Notes: generated by a model not told the origin, from the sequence alone. Positions 17,133 through 26,528 are shown, numbered from the stretch's first letter. The stretch is DNA of 64,000 nt from Balneolaceae bacterium UBA2956 (GCA_002348545.1 DEBM01000013.1:37927-101926); one strand, 5' to 3'. Numbers and translations: made by a program.

Positions 17133-18080
17133 TTAATCCTTATTTCGCTCTTTAAAATCTTCTTCAAAGTAGTTGTACCACTTTTTGAAGGGTTGGAAAG
17201 CTTGGTCTGGATCAAAAGGCCTCCTGTATTCACTTTTTTTACATTCCTCACTACAGCAACCCTCCATCAATTGAACTCCCACTTCAGAACAAATAAACAA
17301 TTTATTACACTCCATATTAGCACAGTTAACATAACTGTCAGCCGGTTTCCCTGTAATTTCGCAGCTAGCAATCGGTGCTAGATCTTTAGGATTAACAGAC
17401 ACAACAAGTCGATCATCAAATACAAAACACTTTCCTAGGAAATGTTCCCCCATTTCTTTCTGCGCATAGTTTAAGATTCCTCCATGCAATTGGTTTACAT
17501 CCTGCCAACCTTCTTTTTTCATAAGTACCGAAAACTTTTCACAACGAATACCCCCCGTACAGTACATAAGTACTTTTTTGTCCTTGGGTATGTCGGCTGT
17601 TTTTAACCAATCTGGAAATTCATAAAAGTTTTTAACATCGGGTCTTATCGCCCCTTTAAAGTGACCCACTTTAGATTCGTAGTTATTACGCACATCTATA
17701 ATCACATGATCTTCATCGGATTCAAGTACAGCTCGCCACTCGTGTGGGTTTAGGTATTTCCCCCCCTTCTTTGGATCCACTCCATCTATATGTAAGGAGA
17801 CTATTTCTTTTCTTACTTTACAAATTAACTTTGCAAAAGGTATCTGATCATAGGACTCCTGTTTAAATTCTGTTTTATCGAAGCCAGGTTGAGCCCACAC
17901 ATACTGTTTATATGCTTCAATTTGTTGAGAACTCCCGGAAACAGTGCCATTTAAGCCTTCGTTTGAAATATAAATACGACCTTTAAGGCCTAATTCTTTA
18001 CATTTAATCTTATGCACTTTGCAAAATTCCTCAGGCGATAATATTTCATGAAAATGGTAATAGAGTACAACTTCATACAT
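17133..18080 (-). CDS. trhO: tRNA uridine(34) hydroxylase (rhodanese-related TrhO)
   Basis: Oxygen-dependent hydroxylation of U34 in tRNA to ho5U. The start at 18080 is chosen because MYEVVLYYHF aligns with the family N-terminus; upstream ATGs in frame would extend it by up to 29 poorly conserved residues. An N-terminal acylphosphatase-like domain (1-95, with GRIYISNEGLNGTVSG) is followed by a rhodanese domain holding the active Cys174 in YCTGGIRCEKF and a Cys-rich C-terminal region (CANMECNKLFIC, GCCSEEC) typical of the long YceA/TrhO type. It is divergent from the secreted metalloprotease, 66 bases apart. Confidence 0.9.
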   Translation of the reverse strand: MYEVVLYYHFHEILSPEEFCKVHKIKCKELGLKGRIYISNEGLNGTVSGSSQQIEAYKQYVWAQPGFDKTEFKQESYDQIPFAKLICKVRKEIVSLHIDGVDPKKGGKYLNPHEWRAVLESDEDHVIIDVRNNYESKVGHFKGAIRPDVKNFYEFPDWLKTADIPKDKKVLMYCTGGIRCEKFSVLMKKEGWQDVNQLHGGILNYAQKEMGEHFLGKCFVFDDRLVVSVNPKDLAPIASCEITGKPADSYVNCANMECNKLFICSEVGVQLMEGCCSEECKKSEYRRPFDPDQAFQPFKKWYNYFEEDFKERNKD

Positions 18081-18146
18081 AATTTGTAACTTAGGTAATT
18101 CCATTAGAGCCATAAAGATAACCATAATATAGAAGATAGCACCACC

Positions 18147-19919
18147 TTGGGATACAAAAAAATCCACACTTTTTTAATACGTCCACTTTGGTTTGTTTTT
18201 CTTTTCAAGTTCGTTGGTCTTGGATTTATTGGTCTTAGTATACCCACCGCTGCCCAAACTATTACAGAATATGTCTCATACGGCGATTCCTCTAAAAGGC
18301 CCCTGCTACCAAGGGATTCACTTACCAAATGTCTAACCCCATTTCTTAAAAACGACTCGTTAGCTACCCTACGATTTGGGCATCAGTCTGATAAATGGCA
18401 AACCCCTATAACTGGTGACATATCCACAAACCAGAGACAAGTATATCTCTCTAAATCAGGTAAATTTAGCATTCACTATTTTACAGAGGGTGTGGATGCT
18501 GTGCTCAATGGTGATGCTAATAAAAATGGAATTCCTGACTATGTCGAATGGACTGCTGAATCCGCGGATTCCTCGTATCAACTTCAAATCAACGAATTAG
18601 GGTACCCAGATCCTATACCCAGCGGTACTAGCTACGATATATACTTAAAGGATTTATCTTCTTATGGGGCTTACGGGTTAACAAACACCTCACGAAGCGG
18701 TATATTTTCCTGCGGAGCTAATTCGACAAGTACCTGTATATACAGTGAGAATGACTTTATAGGATATCCAGCAAATGACAGTAAAAATCAAGCGAAAGGA
18801 GCTCTTCAAGTTACCATTGCCCATGAATTCAAACATGCTATTCAATATATCCAAAATAAATGGGAAGGTGAAACAGATCAGTGGGCAGAAATGGACGCAA
18901 CGCTCATGGAAGAAATAGTCTATGATAATGTGAACGATTACTACAACTACATCGATAATTTTTCAACGGATCTTTTTTCAGAAGCTCATAGAAGCTTAAT
19001 TCCTGGTTCTTATGAAGACATCACTTTCGCACTTTATTTCCATGAAGCCATAGGTTCGGATTTTTGGCCTTTGTCTTGGAAATTAATTGCTGAGGACCCA
19101 CAAATTTCTTTCCTTCAAGCGGCAAAGCAAACCCTAGAAATAAATAATAAATCTTGGAAGCGAACCTTATTGCAGGCCTACGCATACCATTATACCTCAG
19201 GAAAAAACAACATTTATCCATCATTTGGTTTCGAGGAAAGTACCTTTTATCCAAATCCCTACATTACTAAAACCCTTACTGATTTTGCCACTGGATTAGA
19301 AGTATCAGTTCCTGACCCCGTTTTAGATGCTCAGATAGAGGGAAAAATTACGGGTGTTTTAAACCGAATGTCTAGCCGTTACTACGAAGTTATTGCCGAA
19401 GATGTCCCTGGAAGTTTTGTCCGCATTCATTCAATGGTTGATGATGCAGCTATAGCCGTCGGTATACTCGCTTTTCTGGATGATGGGACTACCATTTATC
19501 AAGCATTGAATAACGAATCAACCATAGGTTCATGGATTGAATATCGACTTACAATTAACTGGGATGACATCCAAAAACTTGGGATTGTCGTACACAACAG
19601 CAATGACCAGACAAATGGACTTTTTGAACTTGTATTTAGTGATTACACGCTTGGAGAGCACATTGTAGTGAATCAAAATTATCCAAATCCCGCCTCTGAT
19701 CAAACTACTATCGAATTATTACTTCCGAATAGAACCGAATTAAGTATCGATGTATTTGATTTATTGGGTAGGCATATCTTGACTGTTTTTAGAGGTCGCG
19801 CTAATGCAGGTTTGCAACAATTCTCTTTAAACCTTTATAGTCTTTCAGTTGGCACTTATGTGTTTAGAGTCCGCACAGCAAATCAAAGTTCTTCTAAATT
19901 AATGACTGTAATCCGATAA
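18147..19919 (+). CDS. Secreted MXAN_6640-like zinc metalloprotease with T9SS sorting domain
   Basis: Exported 590-residue protein. Residues 1-36 form a signal peptide with a long hydrophobic core ending ...IPTAAQT. A calcium-loop-like DANKNGIPDYVEW precedes YDIYLKDL, and the zinc motif HEFKH lies at 226-230 inside TIAHEFKHAIQY, with acidic residues downstream that could be the third ligand. Residues from about 510 form a sorting domain beginning VNQNYPNPASDQTTI and ending in a beta-sandwich pattern with YVFRVRT, the C-terminal type recognised by type IX secretion. The start is TTG at 18147; no ATG exists before the signal. Predicted to be surface-attached or released. Protease activity is inferred from the motif. 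Confidence 0.82.
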   Translation: MGYKKIHTFLIRPLWFVFLFKFVGLGFIGLSIPTAAQTITEYVSYGDSSKRPLLPRDSLTKCLTPFLKNDSLATLRFGHQSDKWQTPITGDISTNQRQVYLSKSGKFSIHYFTEGVDAVLNGDANKNGIPDYVEWTAESADSSYQLQINELGYPDPIPSGTSYDIYLKDLSSYGAYGLTNTSRSGIFSCGANSTSTCIYSENDFIGYPANDSKNQAKGALQVTIAHEFKHAIQYIQNKWEGETDQWAEMDATLMEEIVYDNVNDYYNYIDNFSTDLFSEAHRSLIPGSYEDITFALYFHEAIGSDFWPLSWKLIAEDPQISFLQAAKQTLEINNKSWKRTLLQAYAYHYTSGKNNIYPSFGFEESTFYPNPYITKTLTDFATGLEVSVPDPVLDAQIEGKITGVLNRMSSRYYEVIAEDVPGSFVRIHSMVDDAAIAVGILAFLDDGTTIYQALNNESTIGSWIEYRLTINWDDIQKLGIVVHNSNDQTNGLFELVFSDYTLGEHIVVNQNYPNPASDQTTIELLLPNRTELSIDVFDLLGRHILTVFRGRANAGLQQFSLNLYSLSVGTYVFRVRTANQSSSKLMTVIR

Positions 19920-20065
19920 ATTCATATCGTATCATGGCGTTTTTTATGTGAATTGTTTCATTTTTAAAATAAATCGGGTATACTTTTACAGTGATCATCT
20001 ACTTGTATAACAGCCGTATCATCGTGGCTATCAAAAAATGATGGAAAAAATAAATTTGCACTACT

Positions 20066-20350
20066 ATGAACAAAGCACGTCTAGTCAGTGAATTGAGTAA
20101 GCAACTATCTCTATCAAAAAATGATACAGAAAAACGATTAAATTATTTTGTTGATCTAATTTGTGAGGAATTAGAACAACAAAATGCCTTTCAACTTCCT
20201 GGCTTAGGGCAATTTGAAACCCGTGAACGAGCCGCTTATATAGCTTATAATCCGCATTACCAGAAGAAAATGCGAGTACCCCCAAAGATTATCGTACGAT
20301 TTACTCCCACCAGAGCGATTAAGGATGAACTAAAGGGGTCTGGATTATGA
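20066..20350 (+). CDS. HU/IHF-family DNA-binding protein (stand-alone)
   Basis: A 94-residue nucleoid-type protein with the HU layout: two N-terminal helices (KARLVSELSKQLSLSKNDTEKRLNYFVDLI), the strand LPGLGQFETRERAA corresponding to the HU GFGxFxxxxR, the DNA arm YNPHYQKKMRVPPKII, and FTPTRAIKDEL. The arm is modified compared with canonical HU (NPxTGxxIxIPA). It overlaps the next gene, which also starts with an HU-type domain, by four bases (ATGA at 20347), so the two are translationally coupled and may form a heterodimer. That partnership is inference. Confidence 0.9.
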   Translation: MNKARLVSELSKQLSLSKNDTEKRLNYFVDLICEELEQQNAFQLPGLGQFETRERAAYIAYNPHYQKKMRVPPKIIVRFTPTRAIKDELKGSGL

Positions 20351-21756
20351 GGTTTAAACGAAATGGAAGTGAGCTTATTGAATTGTTTGCTATAAAAGCC
20401 GGTATTAATCTAACCCAGGCTAAATCATTCATACAAGCATTATCTGAGACAGTTACCGAAGTGGCCATCAGTGAAGGTAAAGCAACAATTTCTGGATTTG
20501 GACGATTTACTATTTCAGAGGTAGCCGATCGAGAAGGAACACAACCAGGCACAGGTGAAAGCATTATAATCCCTGCTCATAAACGTATGTACTTTACTCC
20601 TTACAAAAGACTAGCAGATGTAGTCAATAAGAAAAATATCCAAATAAAAAATACAGAGCTTAATACAGTTACAAATACTCAGATGGAAAAAAATAACAAC
20701 TCTTTTTCTGAAAATTTAGATGAAGTTGATTCACAAGAAAAAGCTGCATTATTGGATGAATTAGAACTAATAATCCTTCAAAAAAAGAAGCATATGATGA
20801 GTGCGTCTATAGATATTCGTGTTGAAGATGAATACTCTGCGGAACAAAAGGAACAAAATCAAAGAGAAGAGAATGGAAAAAAACTTCCTAAAGAGATCAC
20901 CTCACAAGACAACATTACTACTATTGATCCAAGCCATCAACAGATTACAAAAGAAAGTACTTTTACCAATATTGAAAGCACAAGCAGTCCAAAAAAATAT
21001 ATACCTGTCGATGAGGATATACTTAAAGATTTCATTCAGACAATGGATGAACTCAAAACAGCTATAAAAAATATTGACTCAAAATCAGATCGAGAAAAAT
21101 CTAAATCGAATGACACAATTACCATTAATAAAAAAATATTTATCTCAAGTAGCTTAATAGGGGTCTTTTTACTTCTTGTGAGTAGTTTTTTGATTGGAAC
21201 TACAGTAAATCAATTCTTTAGCGCAGGATCAACAGATAATGTAAATAATTTAAGTCAACAATCAATTCAAACTAATTCAACTACTACTATACAAGGTCAA
21301 CCGATCCAAGCCAAGGGTATTGAGCGTACAGAATTAGCTACTAAAGAAGCACAAAGAACAAATTATTCAAACGCTAATTTTACTGACAAGTCGAAAAATA
21401 TGACCAATCCTTCAGCTGCTAGTCCCGCATCTTCCGGCTTTTCTACCACAAGGAGTGTACGCTTCAACAGCGAAACAGGACTCTATAATATGGCAAAAGA
21501 AATTTATGGTAACCCACGGCTCTGGGTTTTACTGTTTGAGGAAAATTTTAACACCAATCAAAACCCTGATGACATTGAAGACGGTACCCCATTAACCATC
21601 CCAGTTATAGCTACACCTAGCTCATTGAACCGACTTGAAAAAGAGCGTCTACGCATTGCCTTACTCCATGTAGCCCAAGCATACGAAAATGCAGGGAAAA
21701 GAGATTTAGCCCAGAACTACCGTAGTGCGACAGTATATTACCTAAACACCATGTAA
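20347..21756 (+). CDS. Membrane-anchored HU-domain protein with periplasmic LysM-like domain
   Basis: An unusual 469-residue architecture. Residues 4-92 form an HU/IHF-type domain (helices, GFGRFTISEVADREG, arm TGESIIIPAHKRMYFTPYKRL). Residues 93-260 are low-complexity, charged and probably disordered. A single transmembrane helix spans about 264-285 (IFISSSLIGVFLLLVSSFLI), preceded by Lys residues, so by the positive-inside rule the HU part is cytoplasmic. Residues 290-370 are Ser/Thr/Asn/Gln-rich. Residues 374-420 (TGLYNMAKEIYGNPRLWVLL to DDIEDGTPLTIP) read as a LysM-like peptidoglycan-binding module, and the C-terminal 40 residues form a TPR-like helical hairpin. It is coupled to the small HU gene before it. 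The likely role, tethering DNA to the envelope, is inference. Confidence 0.8.
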   Translation: MRFKRNGSELIELFAIKAGINLTQAKSFIQALSETVTEVAISEGKATISGFGRFTISEVADREGTQPGTGESIIIPAHKRMYFTPYKRLADVVNKKNIQIKNTELNTVTNTQMEKNNNSFSENLDEVDSQEKAALLDELELIILQKKKHMMSASIDIRVEDEYSAEQKEQNQREENGKKLPKEITSQDNITTIDPSHQQITKESTFTNIESTSSPKKYIPVDEDILKDFIQTMDELKTAIKNIDSKSDREKSKSNDTITINKKIFISSSLIGVFLLLVSSFLIGTTVNQFFSAGSTDNVNNLSQQSIQTNSTTTIQGQPIQAKGIERTELATKEAQRTNYSNANFTDKSKNMTNPSAASPASSGFSTTRSVRFNSETGLYNMAKEIYGNPRLWVLLFEENFNTNQNPDDIEDGTPLTIPVIATPSSLNRLEKERLRIALLHVAQAYENAGKRDLAQNYRSATVYYLNTM

Positions 21757-21772
21757 TAACTGAAGGTATATT

Positions 21773-22984
21773 TTAGCTTAATAAATCTAACGCTATGTAA
21801 TCGGCTATTCGCACTCCGTCTGTGGTTAGGCTAAACCTATTTCCGCTTTGACTAATTTTTCCATCTTTTAATAGTTGTTTTAATCGGACATGCTGCTTGG
21901 TGTTAAAGTAATATTTATACAAATCTGATAAAATAGAACGATCAAATCCTTTACTCGTTCGTAACCCAAGCCATATATATTCTTCCGCTAAACTAGATTC
22001 ATTGACCGGTTCAATAAGGGTTCGTATTTTTAGTTGGTAGTCATTTTTGTTATAAATGTACGACATAAGATCTTTAGGGTTAGACCATCGAAAAGCCACT
22101 TCATTTTCAGATGAAAAACCTTTAAAAAAGCCCCCTTGTATGCCAATTAATCTTTTTTTCTCTACGGATGATTTTGGCCACCAAAAAGAGTGAGCTCCTG
22201 GGCCCAGGCCAATATAATTTCCATGATTCCAATAAATTTGATTATGCTTTGCCTGAAACCCATCTTTTGCAAAACTACTAACTTCATAACGATAGAGACT
22301 GTAGTTCTTCAACGATTCCGCCAATAGGTCCATTTGATCAACCACATGATCATCACCAGCTAGCTTCACCTTACCTAACTCTACTTGCTTTGCCAAACGT
22401 GTATTATGTTCAATGGTGAGGGCATATGCTGAAATATGAGGGGGATTAAACTCCATAAGCTGATCAATATCCTCTTGTAATTCGGATTTGGTTTGATTAG
22501 GCTGGCCATAAATCAGATCAACGGTATAATTTTTAAACGATGACGCCACTATATCATCTAATGCTTGTAACGCTTGCTCTCGATTGTGCGCTCGATTCAT
22601 AAAACTTAAGCTTTTCTCAGAAAAACTCTGAACCCCCATACTTATGCGATCAAACCCAAAAGCCTTTAACGACATTAGATAATCCGGAGTCACATTATCG
22701 GGATTCATTTCAATGGTTAACTCGTCAACTTCAAGCGTAAACACCCGTTGTAATTCATTCATTATGCGCCCTAATTGATCTGAGGTTAATAAAGAAGGCG
22801 TTCCTCCACCAAAATATACGCTCCTAACCACTTCCTCGGTGAACAAGTGCCCTTCAAGCTCAGCAATTTCTATTAATAACGCACGTACAAAGTCTTCTCT
22901 CTGATCCATTTTAGTGACAAAATAAAAATCACAATATGAACAAGCTTGCTTACAAAATGGGATATGAATATAAATTCCACTCAA
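21773..22984 (-). CDS. hemW: Radical SAM heme chaperone HemW
   Basis: Radical SAM protein that hands heme to respiratory proteins; formerly called oxygen-independent coproporphyrinogen oxidase. The N-terminus IYIHIPFCKQACSYCDFYF holds the 4Fe-4S CX3CX2C set (Cys11, Cys15, Cys18). The next position is Asp-Phe rather than the extra Cys of true HemN, which points to HemW. Other family motifs are YFGGGTPSLL, EMNPDN, RISMGVQSFSEKSL and NYTVDLIYGQPNQT. The C-terminal HemN_C domain is present. Length 403 is slightly above the usual 380. It overlaps the carbonic-anhydrase-like gene by four bases and is last in a four-gene minus-strand run. Confidence 0.93.
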   Translation of the reverse strand: MSGIYIHIPFCKQACSYCDFYFVTKMDQREDFVRALLIEIAELEGHLFTEEVVRSVYFGGGTPSLLTSDQLGRIMNELQRVFTLEVDELTIEMNPDNVTPDYLMSLKAFGFDRISMGVQSFSEKSLSFMNRAHNREQALQALDDIVASSFKNYTVDLIYGQPNQTKSELQEDIDQLMEFNPPHISAYALTIEHNTRLAKQVELGKVKLAGDDHVVDQMDLLAESLKNYSLYRYEVSSFAKDGFQAKHNQIYWNHGNYIGLGPGAHSFWWPKSSVEKKRLIGIQGGFFKGFSSENEVAFRWSNPKDLMSYIYNKNDYQLKIRTLIEPVNESSLAEEYIWLGLRTSKGFDRSILSDLYKYYFNTKQHVRLKQLLKDGKISQSGNRFSLTTDGVRIADYIALDLLS

Positions 22985-23529
22985 GTATCACTGCAATAGA
23001 AAGGATTTTCTGTATACGAGTGCTCTCCTTTGTATACGCGACTATATTGAACATAATTTTTTGCATAATCACCAATAGATGCCCGCTCTTCCTCAATCAA
23101 TGCACGCACCTGTTTCACGGGCGCACCCATATACATATAGCCTGATTCCAAAACTTTATCCGGAGGAACCAAGGTGCCTGCAGCAACTATAACATCCGAT
23201 TCTATTACACATCCGTCAAGCAAGGTTGCATTCATTCCAACCAAAACACGGCTGTAAATAGTGCACCCGTGAACTACTGCCCCATGACCTATAGTCACCT
23301 CATCAGCAATATATGTGGGGCCGTTTTTGTTCATTACATGAATGCACACATTATCCTGTATATTCGACCGATTACCAATTCGAATCTTATTTACATCACC
23401 CCGAATGGTAACATTAAACCACACACTAGACATCTCACCTATATGAACATCACCAATAATATCCGCACTATCGGCAATAAAAGCGGATGAATTAATTGTT
23501 GGTTTGACACCTAAAAATGCTTGTATCAT
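22981..23529 (-). CDS. Gamma-class carbonic anhydrase family protein
   Basis: Left-handed parallel beta-helix trimer protein of 182 residues (hexapeptide repeats from residue 12 to 130, for example ADIIGDVHIGEMSSVWFNVT). The metal ligands of gamma-carbonic anhydrase are conserved: His64 in CIHVMN and His82 and His87 in GHGAVVHGC. Many such proteins (YrdA, PaaY-like) bind zinc but have weak or other activity, so the reaction is uncertain. It lies between the DsbA-like gene (50-base gap) and hemW (four-base overlap). Confidence 0.88.
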   Translation of the reverse strand: MIQAFLGVKPTINSSAFIADSADIIGDVHIGEMSSVWFNVTIRGDVNKIRIGNRSNIQDNVCIHVMNKNGPTYIADEVTIGHGAVVHGCTIYSRVLVGMNATLLDGCVIESDVIVAAGTLVPPDKVLESGYMYMGAPVKQVRALIEEERASIGDYAKNYVQYSRVYKGEHSYTENPFYCSDT

Positions 23530-23579
23530 CTAGTTTTACAAGATTAATGTGCTGAGAAATGGATAAAAAGGCCTTACCC

Positions 23580-24197
23580 TTAATTTAATTCTCGGTCAAT
23601 TAAAACTTTAAATCCCATATACGTCTGGGGATTACTTTCTATTTTTATACCATTGATGTAGAATGTAGGTGTCGAATTTACGCCCAAGCGAACACCTTCT
23701 TTACGCTGCTCCATGACAATTTGATTCATTTCAGCAGAATTCATATCCATAGTAAATACTTCGGTATCCAAACCGATTTCTTCAGCATAGCCAATAAATA
23801 AACGTTCTGCATTACCTTTAGACCAAACTTCTTGTCCTTCAAATATTTTATCATGCATTTCTCTATACTTACCCTGCTTTCTAGCAGCTTCTGCAGAGCG
23901 AGAAGCAACATGAGCATAAGGATGCATTGATAATGGAAAATGCTTAGTCACAATACTAACTTGATTGCCATAATCTTCCTTTAATTTCTGTTCAATGGGA
24001 ACAAAGAACTTGCAAGCAGGACACTGATAGTCGCTAAATTTCACAATTTGAATAGGAGCCTCTGGATTAAGATTAATCTCAGGACTATAGCCAGAAGCAG
24101 TGGTAATTTGATTGCTACTTCGTTGCGCTTCGGACGGACCACAAGCCATTATATATAGAACTACAAAACTCAAAAATGATAGTCGATTAAAAAACAT
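23580..24197 (-). CDS. DsbA-like thiol-disulfide lipoprotein
   Basis: Exported 205-residue thioredoxin-fold protein of the DsbA/DsbG-like group (thioredoxin_4). The N-terminus is a lipoprotein signal with lipobox IMAC and modified Cys19. The redox pair CPAC is at 59-62 in KFSDYQCPACKFF, and the cis-proline region NSTPTFYING occurs near the C-terminus. It probably oxidises or reduces exported proteins from the envelope side. It is 25 bases behind the cysteine desulfurase gene in the same orientation and probably in its transcript. Confidence 0.88.
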   Translation of the reverse strand: MFFNRLSFLSFVVLYIMACGPSEAQRSSNQITTASGYSPEINLNPEAPIQIVKFSDYQCPACKFFVPIEQKLKEDYGNQVSIVTKHFPLSMHPYAHVASRSAEAARKQGKYREMHDKIFEGQEVWSKGNAERLFIGYAEEIGLDTEVFTMDMNSAEMNQIVMEQRKEGVRLGVNSTPTFYINGIKIESNPQTYMGFKVLIDRELN

Positions 24198-24222
24198 AAT
24201 AGAGTTACGTTTAAATTAAAAT

Positions 24223-25383
24223 TTAAAAAATTGATTTATGAGAATAATGTCGATCCACAATAGTACGAATTTCTTCAATAATTTGAGGTATTTCCTCAAC
24301 ATAATGGCCCTTACCAAAAGAAAGACGAACAAATTCTCTAGCCTCTTGCTCACTCTTGCCTAGCGCCTTCATACTAACATTAGTCTCGTCCATTCCAGAT
24401 TGACAAGCACTTCCTGTGGATATACCCACACCTGCCTGATCGCATTCAAGCATTAAAAATTGCCCCTCCAAACCAGGAAAACGAAGACCTAAAATGTACG
24501 GACTTTGATGAGAAGTTTCATCAGCCCCCTCAATAATCGGTGGATTTGGCATATCATGAAGCGCTTTCACCCATGCCTCCCGTAGATGCTGTATTCGTAT
24601 AAGTTCGGCATCCATTCCATCGATCGCTTCTCTAGCGGCAGCGGCAAAAGCTGCAATCGATGGTACGGCTAAGGTGCCTGGCCTGAATTTCTTAGAACTG
24701 CTGCTTGGAAAGAAACCGCTCCATTCCGCATGTGGACTTAACCAAACGGCTCCAATTCCTTGGGGTCCGTAAATTTTATGCGCTGATATACTTAACGAAT
24801 GAACGCCCAATGAATGCACATCGATGGGTATTTTCCCAAAAGCCTGTACTGCGTCACAATGCACTTTTATATCCATTTCCCTTGCTATTTGAGCAATTTC
24901 TTCTACTGGTTCATATGTTCCCAACTCAGAATTAACAAGCTGTACTGCGATTAATGCCGTGGAGGTAGTACACCGTTCTTTAAGTTGATCTATACACACT
25001 CTTCCATCGGCTAAAAGTGGTAGGTACTCTATCTCCCAACCTTGTTTCTTTAATCTATTCATCACTCGTAAAACCGAATCATGTTCAATTGGTGAGCAGA
25101 GAATATGATTTATACTGGAATCTTGCTTTTTTACCGACTCTAATAACGAATAAATGGTTAGAAAATTTCCCTCTGTCGCCCCACTTACAAAATGTACATG
25201 CCTCGCTGAAGCCCCTAAACTTTGGGCTATTACTTGCTTAGATGCCGTAACAATTTGTTGAGCTCGAGTTCCTTCTTCATGCAAACTATTAGCATTGCCA
25301 TAATACTCCCTAGCTACTTTTGTATACGTACTCAAGGCCTGTTCGCTCATAGGTGTAGTTGCTGCGTAATCTAAATAGATCAT
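24223..25383 (-). CDS. Cysteine desulfurase, NifS/IscS type
   Basis: PLP enzyme that takes sulfur from cysteine for Fe-S clusters. The start MIYLDYAATTPMSEQ is typical, so ATG 25383 is preferred over the GTG two codons earlier. Motifs are SGATEGNFL, HCDAVQAFGKIP, the PLP lysine in SISAHKIYGPQG and the active Cys in GISTGSACQSG, within the flexible loop. Length about 386 fits group I NifS/IscS. It is divergent from nadC-nadA; NadA is a 4Fe-4S enzyme, and dedicated NifS-like desulfurases next to nad genes are known (NadA maturation in Bacillus). Whether this one is general or NAD-specific is open. A DsbA-like, carbonic-anhydrase-like and hemW gene follow. Confidence 0.93.
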   Translation of the reverse strand: MIYLDYAATTPMSEQALSTYTKVAREYYGNANSLHEEGTRAQQIVTASKQVIAQSLGASARHVHFVSGATEGNFLTIYSLLESVKKQDSSINHILCSPIEHDSVLRVMNRLKKQGWEIEYLPLLADGRVCIDQLKERCTTSTALIAVQLVNSELGTYEPVEEIAQIAREMDIKVHCDAVQAFGKIPIDVHSLGVHSLSISAHKIYGPQGIGAVWLSPHAEWSGFFPSSSSKKFRPGTLAVPSIAAFAAAAREAIDGMDAELIRIQHLREAWVKALHDMPNPPIIEGADETSHQSPYILGLRFPGLEGQFLMLECDQAGVGISTGSACQSGMDETNVSMKALGKSEQEAREFVRLSFGKGHYVEEIPQIIEEIRTIVDRHYSHKSIF

Positions 25384-25456
25384 AAGCACTAGTTTTACTT
25401 TTGTAAGTCTAAGAAAGATGTTTTAATGAAGGTATCTACGTACCTTATACCATGTT

Positions 25457-25479
25457 TTACTGGTTAAAACGACCAGTAA
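25457..25479. promoter_or_regulatory. Inverted repeat between cysteine desulfurase and nadC (candidate operator)
   Basis: Perfect 8-base arms TTACTGGT and ACCAGTAA with a 7-base spacer, 42 bases before the nadC ATG and 74 bases from the divergent cysteine desulfurase start. The position suits an operator for a dimeric repressor controlling one or both genes. No T-tract follows on either strand, which argues against a terminator. The regulator is not identified. Confidence 0.4.
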
Positions 25480-25520
25480 TAAATTATTAAAAAAGTACCA
25501 CTCAAACCCATTTAGTTCGT

Positions 25521-26351
25521 ATGAACCTAATAATCTTAGAACGTATTATTAAACAAGCACTAGAAGAAGACCTTGGTATGGGTGACTGGTCTAGCCAGTG
25601 GCTTTTTGATACACTAACACAAAAAAGTGGCCGCTTTGTAGCTAAGCAATCAGGTATTTTTTCGGGTAGGGAGATTGTAGAGCAGGTATATGCCGCATTG
25701 GGTGGTGGAGTTGAAGTTTTTTGGTCTGTTGAAGATGGTCAAGCCTTTAAAGAAGGGTCTGTGCTTGCCATTGTGAATGGGCCGGTTTCCACACTACTCA
25801 GCGGAGAACGCGTCATTTTAAATTTGCTACAACACCTCACTGGAATTGCCCGTTCAACTCAAAATCTCATCCGCCGGCTAGATGATCCAAATATTAAAGT
25901 CGTCGATACGCGTAAAACTTTACCTGGTTTACGAATGATCCAAAAATATGCCGTACGGTGTGGCGGGGGTTTTAACCATCGATTTCGTTTGGATGATGGA
26001 GTAATGATTAAAGATAATCATATTACGGCTGCAGGTGGTATAGCAAAGGCAGTGGAAATGGTTCGAAAACAGCAAGGACATATGATAAAAATCGAAATAG
26101 AGGTAGAGACACTTAATCAAGTGCAACAGGCAGTGGATGCCGAGGTGGATGTTATTATGCTGGACAATCAAACCCCTGATCAGGTAAAAAAATTACGCAA
26201 GCACATTCCCAAATCAATAATAGTAGAATTATCAGGCGGAATAAATCCAGATAACATTGCTGGATATAGAAACTGTGGGGCTGATGTAATTTCTGTAGGT
26301 TGGATTACCCATTCGGTAGAGGCTTGTGATATTAGCTTTTATATTGACTAA
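25521..26351 (+). CDS. nadC: Nicotinate-nucleotide pyrophosphorylase (quinolinate phosphoribosyltransferase)
   Basis: Converts quinolinate and PRPP to nicotinate mononucleotide, third step of de novo NAD synthesis. The 276 residues match the family length. Signature segments are EEDLGMGDWSS near the N-terminus, LNLLQHLTGIAR, VVDTRKTLPGLR and KYAVRCGGGFNHRF with the PRPP and quinolinate-binding Arg/Lys/His, DGVMIKDNH, IEIEVETL and MLDNQTPDQV. It is followed by nadA after 177 bases in the same orientation. nadB (aspartate oxidase) is not in the window. Confidence 0.96.
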   Translation: MNLIILERIIKQALEEDLGMGDWSSQWLFDTLTQKSGRFVAKQSGIFSGREIVEQVYAALGGGVEVFWSVEDGQAFKEGSVLAIVNGPVSTLLSGERVILNLLQHLTGIARSTQNLIRRLDDPNIKVVDTRKTLPGLRMIQKYAVRCGGGFNHRFRLDDGVMIKDNHITAAGGIAKAVEMVRKQQGHMIKIEIEVETLNQVQQAVDAEVDVIMLDNQTPDQVKKLRKHIPKSIIVELSGGINPDNIAGYRNCGADVISVGWITHSVEACDISFYID

Positions 26352-26528
26352 ATATGCTAAATAAGGAAGATTTATACAGAAAAACTGTGGTTGTGGTCGT
26401 TTAAACTGTTTCTAATAAAAATGCTATCTTTATCATATTCACAGATAATAAAAAATAGAAGCCTACTTGTTTCAAACAAAACCAATTCAGATGACTTGAA
26501 TGTAGGTTAATACAAATATTTTTTTTCT

